Source: Gautieria morchelliformis
Taxonomy: Eukaryota > Basidiomycota > Agaricomycetes > Gomphales > Gomphaceae
Direction of reading: 5' to 3'
DNA: 64,000 nt
Assembly (NCBI GenBank): GCA_015179125.1
Contig: WHVA01000024.1
Span: 124,001 to 188,000 of the forward strand
The notes beneath the pieces are model-generated. The model worked only from the letters and a program-made list of their open reading frames with translations. It was not told the origin of the DNA and made no database searches. Shown in pieces: positions 54,404-64,000 of this stretch (positions are counted from its first letter, which is position 1; the number at the start of each line of letters is the position of its first letter). A program made the translations under genes and the position numbers.

Positions 54404-54862
54404 TTACCTCTGCTGCGTAGGGTAAGTATAGGACGGTGTGTGAGAGAGAGAACGCACCCCATGCATATGGGTGCCAGCGCTGGAAAACCCGCCTGGCGAT
54501 AATACAGAGGCAAGTGTGGGCATGCTTGCGGGGGACTGTAGGGGCAGACATGCATGAGCGGGTGAGGCGAGGGGTGAGTTGCGCTGGGTGCGCTGGGTGC
54601 GTACCTCTCCGGATATGCGGTGCGCAGCCTCGATGTTCCCCTCGACCATCCAGTCCACGACGTGCGGCCACAGGGTGAGGGCCAAATCGAACATGGACGT
54701 ACGCGCGGCAGAGGTCGGCGAGGGTGTGGGGGATGCGCAGCTGAGCGGGGATGGGAGCGCACGGCTTGGTGCGGCGGGTGTGCACGGGTGGCGAGGAGGA
54801 GACGGAGCACGCTTGACGGGGGCGGAGGGTGACGTGGAGCGGGCGCGTGCGTTGGGGGACAT
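54404..54862 (-). CDS. Pro/Ser-rich hypothetical protein, duplicated 5' end (copy 2)
   Basis: ATG 54862 opens the same Ser/Pro-rich N-terminus as copy 1, continues with FDLALTLWPHVVDWMVEGNIEAAHRISGE (54632) and meets a GTACGC that can act as donor. The frame beyond is open to 54404 but reads low-complexity, so it is likely intronic. Downstream exons were not identified; the 54340-54470 stretch has no convincing coding signal. The N-terminus plus a helix with an H-x-x-S end gives no family. Confidence 0.35.
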   Translation of the reverse strand: MSPNARARSTSPSAPVKRAPSPPRHPCTPAAPSRALPSPLSCASPTPSPTSAARTSMFDLALTLWPHVVDWMVEGNIEAAHRISGEVRTQRTQRNSPLASPAHACLPLQSPASMPTLASVLSPGGFSSAGTHMHGVRSLSHTPSYTYPTQQR

Positions 54863-55050
54863 AATAGAATGTCAAAGGATGAAAGGAGCGGAGATCGGGT
54901 ACTGCATCCAGGGATCGAGGCACACAGAAGAGAAGGGTGTGGACCGTATTGGCTGCATCACGCGGCCACGTTGCGAAACAGAGTAGCTGTGTTGCAGTAG
55001 CGAGTGTGCTGCTGAGGAATATCATGATGACAGCCCCCACGCAACTCATG
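54672..55050. repeat. Direct duplication, unit 2 (partner 51360-51735)
   Basis: Second copy of the promoter plus first-exon unit, same orientation as the first. Both ends coincide with the limits of similarity described for the first unit. Confidence 0.8.
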
Positions 55051-55199
55051 AACACAGTGCAGGTCGCAGCTGGAGAGCTTCTCGATCCAATGAAATCGCC
55101 TCCTCCAGGTCTTCGCGTGGACCGTACTTCGTGCCACCCTTTAAGACATTCCAAACATTAGGGTCTCCCTTAGACACACCGCAGCAAACCGTACGCACC

Positions 55200-55818
55200 T
55201 AGTAACCTCATCCACAAATACACCCAAACTTTCGGTGATGCTGTTCACAGTTTCGTAGGCATTATAAATCAGCTTTCGTGCACATGTCATGTGTAGACGG
55301 AAAGTCTAGAATATGTTAGATAATCGTGTTCGCCATTCTTCAAGTCGTGCTGTGCGTGTTGACATCGCATCCCTTACCTTGTAGAAGATGAAGAGCTTAT
55401 TGGAACTCTTCTCGAGTCCAATGAGCGCATCATTCAAGGGTTGAGTAGTGTACTGTTGGGAAAGAGGAGGGGCACAGGAGGCTGATGAAAGAGGAGGGCA
55501 GGTAGGCGGAGACAGGGGAAGAGCACCGGAAGCAAAAATTACGTCATCCCGAAGGATGAAAAAGGTGGTTGACCTCCCGCGGTCCTCCCACGATTTGCAC
55601 CAAGCCATTTTTAAACCTACCTCTGAACCGTCCCGACGCAGCCAAGTCAAATAATCGCGGTCTGTTACATGGCAGCTGTGTATCATGTGCAGCCTCTCTG
55701 TAGCACACCGCGTCTGTTCAACTTGGCTGTGTTGGGCCGGTTCGGACACGGAGGCTCTAAACTGGGAGGAGCCGTTATGTTCGTACAGAGAACTCCTACA
55801 CATGTTCGAGCATTCCAT
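55200..55818 (-). pseudogene. Hypothetical protein N-terminus with a premature TAG
   Basis: From ATG 55818: RFASVSEP, then TTFFILRDDVIFASGALPLSPPTCPPL, QPLNDALIGLEKSSNKLFIFYKVRDAMSTRTARLEEWRTR and NIF, then TAG (55306). Past it the same frame continues with TFRLHMTCARKLIYNAYETV and GVFVDEVTR to a possible GTGCGT donor (about 55199). The smooth continuation suggests the TAG replaced a Gln codon. The ARLEEWR and ARKLIYN stretches recall a coiled, helical region of agaricomycete hypothetical proteins, but I cannot name it. The next exons would fall in the duplicated unit. Confidence 0.4.
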
Positions 55819-55929
55819 GCAGATATCAATATTTTAAATCATGACTTTGACAGATTCATTACAGTGCGTCTCTACTGGTTCAGGATATCCTCAATGTTGC
55901 GAACAATGGTCAGTCAAAAATTTCCTCAG

Positions 55930-57000
55930 GTTGTTTAGGGCATCCCCCCCTTCCTCCCAGTCTTGCTTCCACTTGTATCAAATCGACTCTGCATTACGTC
56001 TCTTCCTCTTGCCCTCAGGTCCGTGAGCTCTTTGGAGAATGTCGCATGCCTCAGCTGTCACGGCTTCGATAGTACCTGTTGGGTGCACTCCCCGATAGAG
56101 TGGCTTCAGTCCATGTCCCGTACAAACTTCAAGCATTTCAAATGCAATGTCGATACCGAGGGCGAGATGTATAGCATTGGGTGGCTGATCAGCGTTGAGT
56201 GGCCATGCAATCCTGGTGGTGCAAATAAATATAGAGTACGCACAACAGTGGACATGAACGTACATTGGTATTCCCTGCGCCAACGCTTCCGTCACACTGT
56301 TCACCATGCAGTGTGTTAGGACCCACCCAGTAGCCTGGGATATATAATATCAGGCTTCAATCCATCATTGTACTTGGCACTAACAGGATGACTCAAGACA
56401 GTCTGTTGTGGGGACCATTTCAAGAGAAGTCCTATTCCGGATTGTTTGATCTTTTCAACATATCCCGTCGGTATGACTGCCATGAGTGAAGCATGAGACA
56501 ATATCTGAATCATGGTCAGCGCATGTCTCAAGACTAAAAGAGCAGTGGTGCTTATGAAAGGGAAGCCAAGCTGCAGAAGCGCATCTACCAGCACCCATAT
56601 GTGCTCATTATTTTTAGGCCACCAAAAGCTTCCGAAGGAGACCTAAAACCAAGGACGGTTATCAGCCCGTAGCATTTCACGTTCAAGTGTGATTCACGTA
56701 GATAACAGACCGCTCTCCGTGTCTCTTGAGCATGTCGTCAAGAAAGGTTTGAAATTCTCCACCGTTTGTCGACGAAGCAATATCCAGCTGCTTTGCTGCG
56801 TCGGACAGTGCAAATTCTCCAAACCCAGGAGGAATCAACGGTCCAACAGCATATACCAGGCGGTTTGTCTTGGCAAGCCACATGCGCGTCGCATCGAGGC
56901 CTATTGATTCATAATTTGCATTGAAGATTGAGACAAATCCGTCACATTCAGAGGCGAATCTTTCACAAATGGGAGGTGATCAGGTGGCAAAATCCCATGT
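55930..57000 (-). pseudogene. UDP-glycosyltransferase, N-terminally truncated and decayed
   Basis: Minus-strand exons: before 56698 (VYAVGPLIPPGFGEF, LDDMLKRHGERSVIY), 56642-56385 (VSFGSFWWPKNNEHIWVLVDALLQLGFPFI, AVIPTGYVEKIKQSGIGLLLKWSPQQTVLSHP), 56334-56264 (ATGWVLTHC, NSVTEALAQGIPM) and from 56212 (IAWPLNADQPPNAIHLALGIDIAFEMLEV, LKPLYRGVHPTGTIEAVTAEACDIL). This is the sugar-donor half of fungal UGTs; WSPQQTVLSHP and the THC..NSVTEAL..G.P...WPLNADQP motif are the family signature. The acceptor-binding N-terminal half is missing. In the second exon an apparent intron has ATAAGC in place of GTAAGC. The last exon has a TGA (55978) about 18 codons before the expected end. The normal Gly-Gln after HC is changed to MV. 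Confidence 0.75.
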
Positions 57001-57149
57001 GAAAGACGCGACATTGGAGTTCCATGCACATATACGAGACACGAAATATTTCAGTAATAGGAACTCCCGGTGTGCGCTAGCGGAAATATTGGTACAGAAT
57101 TCGGTTAGTTGACTTCTGTGGACATGCATACCTCCTAAGAAGGGTTGAC

Positions 57150-57440
57150 GGCAAAAATGAAGAAGGTACGGTGAGACAAACGGTGAAGGCTGGTCATGAG
57201 TCAACATTGGCAATAACGATGAACCAAGAGCTCGGCTAAAATGAAGAAGCTACGGTGAGACAAACAGTGACGATGCACGGAAAGGTTTCATGGCAAAAAT
57301 GATGAAGCGACAGTGAGACAAATGGACCTGTAGCTCAAAAAGGTTTAATGACAAAAAAGAAGAACGAAGAGTGAGACAAATGGAGCCGATGCTCCCAAAA
57401 AAAACAGAGAAAGCCGAGACAAACAGGGGCAAAGGAGCAC
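57150..57440. repeat. Degenerate tandem repeat of about 60 bp
   Basis: Five imperfect units built on AAAATGAAGAAG..ACGGTGAGACAAA follow one another (near 57155, 57238, 57296, 57355 and 57410). No coding role. Confidence 0.6.
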
Positions 57441-57449
57441 AAACTTTCA

Positions 57450-58870
57450 CACATTGTATGCTTAATAGAAGAGTAATCCTGCTATCTTAGTCATTTGACT
57501 TCCCACATTTTACATGCAGCAACCCTCTGATAGTCTCACTTGAGCAAAGTCTGTCCTGCAGTGCATCTACCATGTAAGCTAACAATTCACACAAGGTCAT
57601 CATAAATGTGTGAAGGCTTTGGTATGTAAGTTGAGTATAATCTATGCTCACCTCTGACCCAGATTAGCTTCACATCACTCACCACATCTGCATGCTATCC
57701 TGTCATATGTATTGTGCAGTTCCCCAGCATTGGGTGGGTAGCTGTGGTGGGTGATGGATATTTGTGTCCAGGAAAATGTGGGTGATGCAATATGTGCAGG
57801 CTCATCATTATTTTGTGTTTTTATATTCAGGTGGTGTGGGTTCATTCATGCACCACATACTGCTTTTCACCTCACTCTGCACCTTCTATTTCCCATTGTT
57901 TCTTCTCTGTTTCCACCCCCTTGCATCCGGACCTCTCATTCAACCTCACTTCTTCTCCAGAATTCACCTTTTTTTTCCTTCTCTTTTTTTTTTTCACCAA
58001 TTGATGGTTGATTGCTTTCCATAGAGTCAGTTGACTGCCTTTGTCATATCAGAGAATGACTTACTTGGGTTCATCATCAGCAGGTAGTGGTTCCCACTAA
58101 TCCCCTTTATCAAGCTCCCATGAGCCTGCTGCCATAGATTGAGCAATCTCCTTGAGAGTCTGACATTCAGATCGAGTAGAATCTAATGCAACCTAGTGTG
58201 AGCAATTGGACAGCTAGTCTAGACGACACCTTTTCAATGTTCAGACAATTCAGCATGTGCACAAGCTATTTTGAGCACTATAGTGAGTATGGATGCTACC
58301 ATCAGTTTGATAGGTGGATGTCCAGCCTTTCACCTCCTGTAAAACTTGAGCCCTTGAAGGCAGCATAGGAAGAGGATAACTGAGAGCACTCAGAGTTCAG
58401 ATCAAAAAATATATAGTCGATGGTGGAATGTTGTGGACAATGCAGATGATGATGAAAACACAAGTTGGAGAGATGCACATGGTGGGGACCACATGCCTTT
58501 GTTGGTGGAATATGTGAGGCTCTTGTTGAGCCCACAGGCATACATGATAACTCCTTTTTTCTATGAGGCAGAATTAACAGAGGTACTATTCGAGGTATAG
58601 ACTTTGACTGCTAACAGTATCTTACTAGTTCGGACCATCCACCCAGCACCACCTTCTAATTATACATAATGGAGAGGGTACCACAGGTGTTCCAAAGGCA
58701 GCCACACCCCACAATAATCTCAGCAATCAACTGGCATGCCGCAAGGCTCACACATGTTCAATGATGCTGCGGTTGTGGCATTTGGCGACCCCATTGTGTT
58801 GCAGTGTATCGTGTTAGTGAGCTTTTGTTCAGCACATTTTAATTTTTAGGTACAGCATCAACTCCTTTCC
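57450..58870. other. No gene supported
   Basis: Frames under 90 codons. T-rich tract (57965-57995) on the plus strand. Probably transposon-derived spacer before the copia fragments. Confidence 0.4.
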
Positions 58871-58877
58871 TAGATAT

Positions 58878-59220
58878 TCACCACCCCTCAGAGTGTAATG
58901 TTTTGACATGAGCATTCAATTGCAGGTCACACCACATGTCATACTCTTTGTACACCAGGAGAGCCTCATCTTTGGTGCGTAACAAATGCAGGTGCATCAA
59001 TCTTGACATGTCATCTGTAAAGGTAACATAGTACTGTTTGCCAGCCTTCATGGCAGCTGGGGCTGGTACCCATAGATAACTATGCACCTTGTTGCCAAAT
59101 TTTGAGGCACAACTGCCTTCCCTGGCCTTCAGGACAGGCTTGCGGATTGCCTTAGCATATATGCAAGACTTGCAGAAAAGGGGTTTCTGGTCAGTAAGAC
59201 TTCCAGCTTAACTCATGTTA
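58878..59220 (-). pseudogene. Ty1/copia integrase fragment
   Basis: Reads KPFFCKSCIYAKAIRKPV (end of the zinc domain), SYLWVPAPAAMKAGKQYYV, TFTDDMSRLMHLHLLRTKDEA and HVKTLHSEG, the integrase core of copia elements. The first catalytic Asp of LHTDLWGP-type sequence is replaced (HSYLW), and the frame ends just after LHSEGW. Old and inactive. Confidence 0.75.
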
Positions 59221-59789
59221 CCAGACCATTGGTAACAAGTTTTCTAGCTGTCTCTGGGCCGGTGGAATTGCTCACATCTGCAGCTTTATTCACTGTGTCT
59301 GACTAGCATGAAACACAATATAGGCCATGTCCAGTTTTCAGGACTGTGGCAATAAGCTTTACATTTTTCCTTTTTATGATGCATTTGCTATTTGAAAAAC
59401 ATCACTGCAAAGCCAGCTTCCCCGAGTCATCCAATAGATATGAGGGTGTAACTGACCTTGGGTGAGTATAGCACCTTGGTTAGCTTAAGTTGAGATGTCA
59501 TTGTCCTGTTTGGTATGTTCATCACCATCTCACCTGTCCTATAGCATTGAAGCTGTGTCGGTTCACGGCTTGGAATAACTCAATTTTAAAGTATCTTAAG
59601 TCTAATCAAATCCATTATATTTTTGTTTAATAGTCTTGACTCCTATAAGTTTATTTCAGGCTTGACAGTTTTTACGAATGCAGAAAAATTTATGAAAAAA
59701 ATTTATAGAAAGTTAAAATATAAACTTTTTCAATCGAATTGTCATCTGCAATTCAATGACACAAAGAAGGAATTTTGAGTAATTGTTGA

Positions 59790-60000
59790 TCACTTCAGAC
59801 TAATTGTTGTAAAGTCTGTTACCCCATCACAGTATGGAGTGATGTGCCTTGTGCAACCAGAGTCATAAACTTTGATGTGAGTCTGGTTTTCTGCTGTCAC
59901 TGATTTGGACAGTATGCGCATTTCCTGCCTCTGTGACCACTGTATCATCATAGGTGCTGACAAGGTGATCACACTCGCTTTCATCAACATTATCCTGTGA
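59790..60000 (-). pseudogene. Ty1/copia protease fragment
   Basis: VYDSGCTRHITPYCDGVTDF contains the aspartic protease motif (DSG, then TRH, as in copia pol). It lies upstream of the integrase fragment on the same strand, as expected, with about 600 bp of unreadable sequence between. Confidence 0.65.
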
Positions 60001-60058
60001 GTCAATACCCCTAGCATCCCTGACTCCACCCTCATCTGCATATATGGCAAACCATCCC

Positions 60059-60687
60059 TGTTACGTCCATACTGCTCAGACAGCTCTACACCCTCCACAT
60101 CACCTCTGCACCACCTCCGACTCTATTCTGCAACATCCACAACCCTCGACCCTCAATTCCCCTTGTTCTTTCTACACCCCCTTACAACTCTATTTAGTGG
60201 CCCTCTGTGCTTGGCCCTTAGCACACCAAGTCCAGAACATTAGGAGTTCTGTTCAGTCCAATGTCCATTAGATTATGTTCCCCTTGTTCTTTTGCCTATT
60301 GTTCTTGAGTCTACCCTGCACCCCCTTGTAGTTCCCTTGTTCCACATTGGTTAGTTACTCTATTTGTCATAGTTACTTCCACTCACACCAGAATTTCTTA
60401 CCCTCGCCCCATTACTTGTTGTTCCAGCTCTTTGTATAAAACCCAGTGATGTATGCTCTCTATTTCTGCCATCAGATAATTGACTTTGATACATGATTCC
60501 CTTCGCACTGTCTCTTGTTCTTAGCACAGCAAGCTTGCAGGATCTGTCTCTCCGCCTTCTGACCTTCTGTCTTCTGACTTCTGACCTTCAACCTCTGACC
60601 TTCGACTTAGCTTGATTCTTGAACCCTTCTCTACTTCTGCCTCTTCTGACTTCCGACTTATGTTCCAAAATACTTAGGATGATAGCT
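60059..60687 (+). repeat. LTR-like repeat, family 2, copy 2
   Basis: Starts TGTTACGTCC and ends before TTGGGGGTGCAAC; contains CTTTGTATAAAACCC (60430) as promoter-like motif. It shares block order with 2780-3426. About 50 bp of upstream sequence (GACTCCACCCTCATCTGCAT) is also shared with copy 3 at 62741, so its 5' limit is not certain. Confidence 0.55.
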
Positions 60688-60759
60688 ATTGGGGGTGCAA
60701 CACAAGTTGAAGCCACAGTCATTTTAGATCTGAACTCTGGGATTCCTGATATGTAACAT

Positions 60760-61300
60760 TCCCTAACAGAATGATGGGCACTCATTATTACCAAATTCTC
60801 AATGAAGGGAGAGTTTGCACAAGCAGATATGCATACCCATTTTATGGAGTCAAGGTGTCCTGACAAATCTAATGTCCTTGAATTCCTCAATGGGCTGCAT
60901 GTTAAGATGGAAGAGTTAGCCACCTTTGGTGTAGATATCAAGGAAAAGGATCATCCCCTAATGATAATTAAGTCCCTCCCACCCCACCTCTCTGCCTTTG
61001 CATCAAATCTGCTAGCCCATGCAAAGCTATACAGCTCAACAAAGACCATTGAGCCCGATGAGCTCAACATGCTTGTCCTCAAGGAGTACGAACATCATAT
61101 AACTCAATGGTTTCAATGCTCAGGCCAAGCTAGTGGAAAAGGCAGTGATAAAGATGAGGGACTACCATGTCATCACATGGAAAAGGGAAGATGTTTGATC
61201 AAAAGCCAAAGGGAACCTGCTGGAACTGTGGTGGCACATGACACTACAAAAATAAGTATCATAAGCCTGCACAAGTAAATGGCAATGGCAGACCATCACC
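60760..61300 (+). pseudogene. Ty1/copia gag (UBN2-type) fragment
   Basis: Plus strand: ALIITKFSMKGEFAQADMHT, ESRCPDKSNVLEFLNGLHVK, EELATFGVDIKEKDHP, KTIEPDELNMLVLKEYE. Then a zinc knuckle with a changed last part (GTCWNCGGT, TGA, HYKNKYHKPA). This is the C-terminal two thirds of a copia Gag; the N-terminal third of the same kind of protein lies on the other strand at 63256-63029. Frameshift near 61190 and stop in the knuckle. Cut by the foldback element at 61331. Confidence 0.7.
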
Positions 61301-61330
61301 AACCATAAGGGTAAGTACAAACAAACCTTA

Positions 61331-61896
61331 CACTGGCGACATGGCAAAAATTCCTGAGTTTGAAAATCCACAGGAAATTCTGAGGGTATTCCACATTTCT
61401 TCAAAATTTCCCAATTCAGGAAATTAGATGAAAATTTATTGTTTGGTCAGAGTTTTGGGCTTCAGGAAATCCTTCAAAAATTGTAAAATTATCACCTCAA
61501 AATCTTCAAGAAACACACAGAAAACATTGAATTTCCTCTTGCATGAAACTAAATAAAGTTTTGTCAGGTAGGAAACTCTATAGAGACACTGATTTCTGCA
61601 AAGTTGCCTTATCAAATATTCAGGAAACCAATGTTTTAATAGAGTTTCCAAAGTGAGGAAACTTTGTTAAATATTTAGTTTCATGCAAGAGGAAATTCAA
61701 TGTTTCCTGAGCATCTCTTAAGATTTTGAGGTGATAATTTTACAATTTTTGAAGGATTTCCTGAAGTCGCAAAACTCTGACAAAACAATAAATTTTCATC
61801 TAATTTCCTGAATTGGGAAATTTTGAAGAAACATGGAATATCCTCAGAATTCCATGTGGATTTTCAAAGACAGGAAATTTTGCCATGTCTCCAGTG
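61331..61896. mobile_element. Foldback element, 566 bp, nearly full palindrome
   Basis: The left half (from CACTGGCGACATGGC) and right half (ending GCCATGTCTCCAGTG) are inverted copies over about 250 bp each, with a short unpaired middle near 61590-61640. Shared blocks include TGAAAATCCACA, GGAAATTAGATGAAAA and CTCTTGCATGAAACTAAAT. No coding capacity. No clear target duplication (flanks AAACCTTA and TTTCTCCC). The first five bases CACTG match the ends of the 31603 element, which may or may not mean a common transposase. Confidence 0.85.
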
Positions 61897-61899
61897 TTT

Positions 61900-62750
61900 C
61901 TCCCTTACCGTTCTGCTTCTTCCCCCACCGTAACTCTGCCTAGCGTATACTCCCCAATGGCCCATGACAACAGCACCGCCCCTCCCTTGCAACAACACAA
62001 TCACCAATATAATGATCCACCAACCGACACTACTAGAGAGCGGGCTTCCCCCATCAGGCCAACCCAAATGTCTTACACAATTGAACCAACCCCTAAGAGA
62101 TTGAGGCTATGGCAACAAAACCTAAACAAGTCCACAAAGTGCAATACGACATCATCAATTCCACCTTACACAATGACTGGGACTTCCTTCTGCTTCAGGA
62201 GCCATATATCAACACCTACAGCAATACCAAGGCCAATCACCACTGGCAAGTGCTATATCCTACCTCACACTTGACCAACACCTCCCAAAAGATCGGTAAT
62301 TCTTGTGAATGCTAACCTTGATACAAACACATGGTCGCAAATATCATTCCCAAATACCAACAACGTTACAGCAGAACAGATAAACACCCCATGGTAAAGT
62401 ATCCATTTTCAAGATTTACAATGACTGCACACACTCCAACATGCTGGACATGCTGGATCAATTTGTTTGACTCGGAATGGCACAACCTCATCCACCTGGA
62501 GTCAGATGCGATGATCTGGTGCAATGACTTCAATCGCCACCACCCCATGTGAGACAAGGAATGCAACCATCACCTCTTCATACCCTGCACAATGCAGGAT
62601 GCCGAAACACTCATTTCCCTCCTTGTCAACTACAACCTCATCATGACACTGCCCAGGCATAACCCCACACTAAAGTCCATGTCCTCAAAGAACTGGACCA
62701 GAGTTGACAACATATTCTGCACGGACAACATCACTAATACCGTCATCTGA
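61900..62750 (+). pseudogene. LINE endonuclease fragment, plus strand
   Basis: Pieces in order: LRLWQQNLNKSTK, DFLLLQEPYINTYSN, NHHWQVLYPTSH, SVILVNANLDTN-like, ISFPNTNNVTAEQIN, then NDFNRHHPM (endonuclease active-site motif with GDFNRHHP changed), LVNYNLIMTLPRHNPTLKS and SKNWTRVDNIFC. Several frameshifts and stops. It is the same type of LINE as at 21.3-26.9 kb but a different copy, in the opposite orientation, cut before its RT. Confidence 0.75.
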
Positions 62751-62965
62751 TGCGAAACAGAACTCCTGATGTTCTGTACTTGGTATCTTGCTGTGCTAAG
62801 GGTCTAGTATGGAGGGCCGATGAATAATGAATAGAGGCATAAGGGGGTGTAGAAATAACAAGGGGAATCAAGGGTTGAGGGTTGCAGATGTTGCGGAATA
62901 GAGTCAGGGGTGGTGCGAAGGTGATGTGAAGGTTGCAGAGCTGGCTGAGTGGTATGGTCATAACA
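62741..62965 (-). repeat. LTR-like repeat, family 2, copy 3 (truncated)
   Basis: The reverse complement starts TGTTATGACCATACC and follows copy 2 for about 225 bp (CCCTTGTTATTTCTACACCC, AGAACATCAGGAGTTCTG), then stops at the LINE endonuclease fragment. Opposite orientation to copy 2. Confidence 0.55.
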
Positions 62966-63028
62966 GGGATGGTTTGCCATGTATGCAGATGAGGGTGGAG
63001 TCAGGGATGCAGCGAGTAAGAAGTTCTT

Positions 63029-63256
63029 TCACAGTACAATCCTCCTTAACCCACTTAGCAAGGCTTCCTCTTCATCAGTTGTGGGCAGTGCACTGACAGC
63101 CAGCTGAGTGGTTGAGCCACCAAAGTATCCACACAGGCCTTTGGCTTCAACAGCATCTTGGAAATGCATTGAGAATGGAGTCCAATTGGGGCCATTGGCC
63201 ATGATCTTCAGGACTGAGGAGGGGAGGAGGTTGGCGGTAAGAGTTGTAGTAGACAT
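63029..63256 (-). pseudogene. Ty1/copia gag N-terminus
   Basis: From ATG 63256: LTANLLPSSVLKIMANGPNW, FSMHFQDAVEAKGLCGYF, VSALPTTDEEEALL. This is the start of a copia Gag (W.PF..RF..A.EAKGLWGYFDG pattern). The frame stops at 63029 and runs into the LTR copy 3. Confidence 0.65.
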
Positions 63257-64000
63257 GATCAGAAAGGGACTGCAGGAGGTCTAGTTTTAGGTGCAGAGCC
63301 CAATAAACTGGAAAAATCATGTAACAAATACACTGGTATGATAGTCTCAGTGTCTGAAAGCTGTAGCATAGTCAAACAACTATGTATATTCACCTAGTGC
63401 AATAGTCTATAATGTACACGTGAGCAAAAAAGGAATACATATGAGCATTTACCTGTGTCTGAATGTGTAGCGTAGTCAAATGACTGAGGGAAAGGCATCC
63501 TAACTAACGTCACTTTATAGTTTCTATGACTATTATCATGAATATAGGGAAAATAAAGGAAATGTCTCATGTTTGAGATGCATATACCGGACACGAAGAA
63601 TAATCCTTTTGTGACATCACGCGAGGGCAATCACGTGTTTGTCTCTCTCCAACCATGGCGCGATTCTTGGGCTCCGGATTGACTAGCCATCTGACCCGAT
63701 CTTCACATGTATACCCATTTTCAATGGACATTGTCAATATGTGGTAAGTCGTGCGCTTATCCACATCCAGGAGGTTGTGACGATCACCGGTTGCGCTGGT
63801 GGGCGAGGATTTGTTGCTGCGCATATCACTCGGTACGCACTCGGTACTTATATAGAGTCGGCCCCTTGGGGCATGCGATACTCAGCCAGTATGTCGATTG
63901 TTAATTGGGCTGTGTGAGGACTAAGGTTTGAGGCGTGGTTGAGGTCTGGCCGGGACTGGGCCTAAATCGCCCCATGTGTCAATGAGCTGGAGGTGGCATT
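63257..64000. other. No gene supported
   Basis: Frames up to 85 codons with no motif. A TATATAGAG (63847) and clean sequence toward the right edge could belong to a gene outside the window. Confidence 0.35.

Overview
The window looks like nuclear DNA of a filamentous basidiomycete, most likely an agaricomycete. Introns are about 45-60 nt with GT..AG ends. The proteins and transposons belong to families typical of that group: KDZ-associated CxC5/CxC6 proteins, short RlpA-like secreted proteins, Ure2p/etherase-like glutathione transferases, chromoviruses with a chromodomain, and DIRS-like RT plus tyrosine recombinase units. I cannot name the species. Most of the 64 kb is transposon debris with a few intact host genes between, so it reads as a repeat-rich accessory region.

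Layout. 0.5-2.2 kb: an intact three-exon RlpA-like gene and a decayed copy of itself, promoter included, in inverted orientation. 2.8-5.2 kb: LTR-like repeat, Ty3/gypsy gag remnant, Ty1/copia pol tail with 3' LTR. 5.4-10.8 kb: a minus-strand chromovirus (RT, RNase H, integrase, chromodomain) with an extra ORF before the 3' LTR, and a plus-strand gypsy RT fragment. Four copies of one roughly 1 kb LTR family (5369, 10854, 18012, 29439) punctuate the first half; three are solo LTRs with perfect 5 bp target duplications. 12.9-13.8 kb: a non-autonomous hAT element with an 8 bp target duplication. 14.3-15.3 kb: an intact glutathione transferase gene. 17.0-17.7 kb: a decayed DUF6532-like gene. 19-28 kb: AT-rich DNA carrying a nearly full-length but dead LINE with RNase H, ending in 30 A. 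28.2-31.3 kb: a DIRS-like element split by a solo LTR. 31.6-34.2 kb: a DNA element defined by its inverted ends.

35.0-39.5 kb holds a 2.2 kb palindrome whose two arms each carry a promoter and the same start codon. The right arm drives a seven-exon gene for a protein with two C2H2 fingers; the left arm points into WD40 debris. 42.4-44.7 kb is an intact six-exon KDZ-associated CxC5/CxC6 gene. Then come a decayed cysteine-rich gene (45.1-48.0), a truncated Helitron Rep gene (48.1-50.1), two copies of a duplicated promoter plus 5' exon (51.3 and 54.7), a frameshifted conserved gene between them, and a decayed UDP-glycosyltransferase (55.9-57.0). 58.9-63.3 kb is a mosaic of copia, LINE and LTR fragments around a 566 bp foldback element.

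Two themes recur. First, large inverted duplications that include promoters. Second, premature stops that can all be explained by C:G to T:A transitions, as expected for methylated or RIP-like silenced repeats. Genes read as intact: RlpA-like, glutathione transferase, C2H2 protein and KDZ-associated protein. All gene models were made by eye from frame, splice sites and remembered family features; no database search was run.
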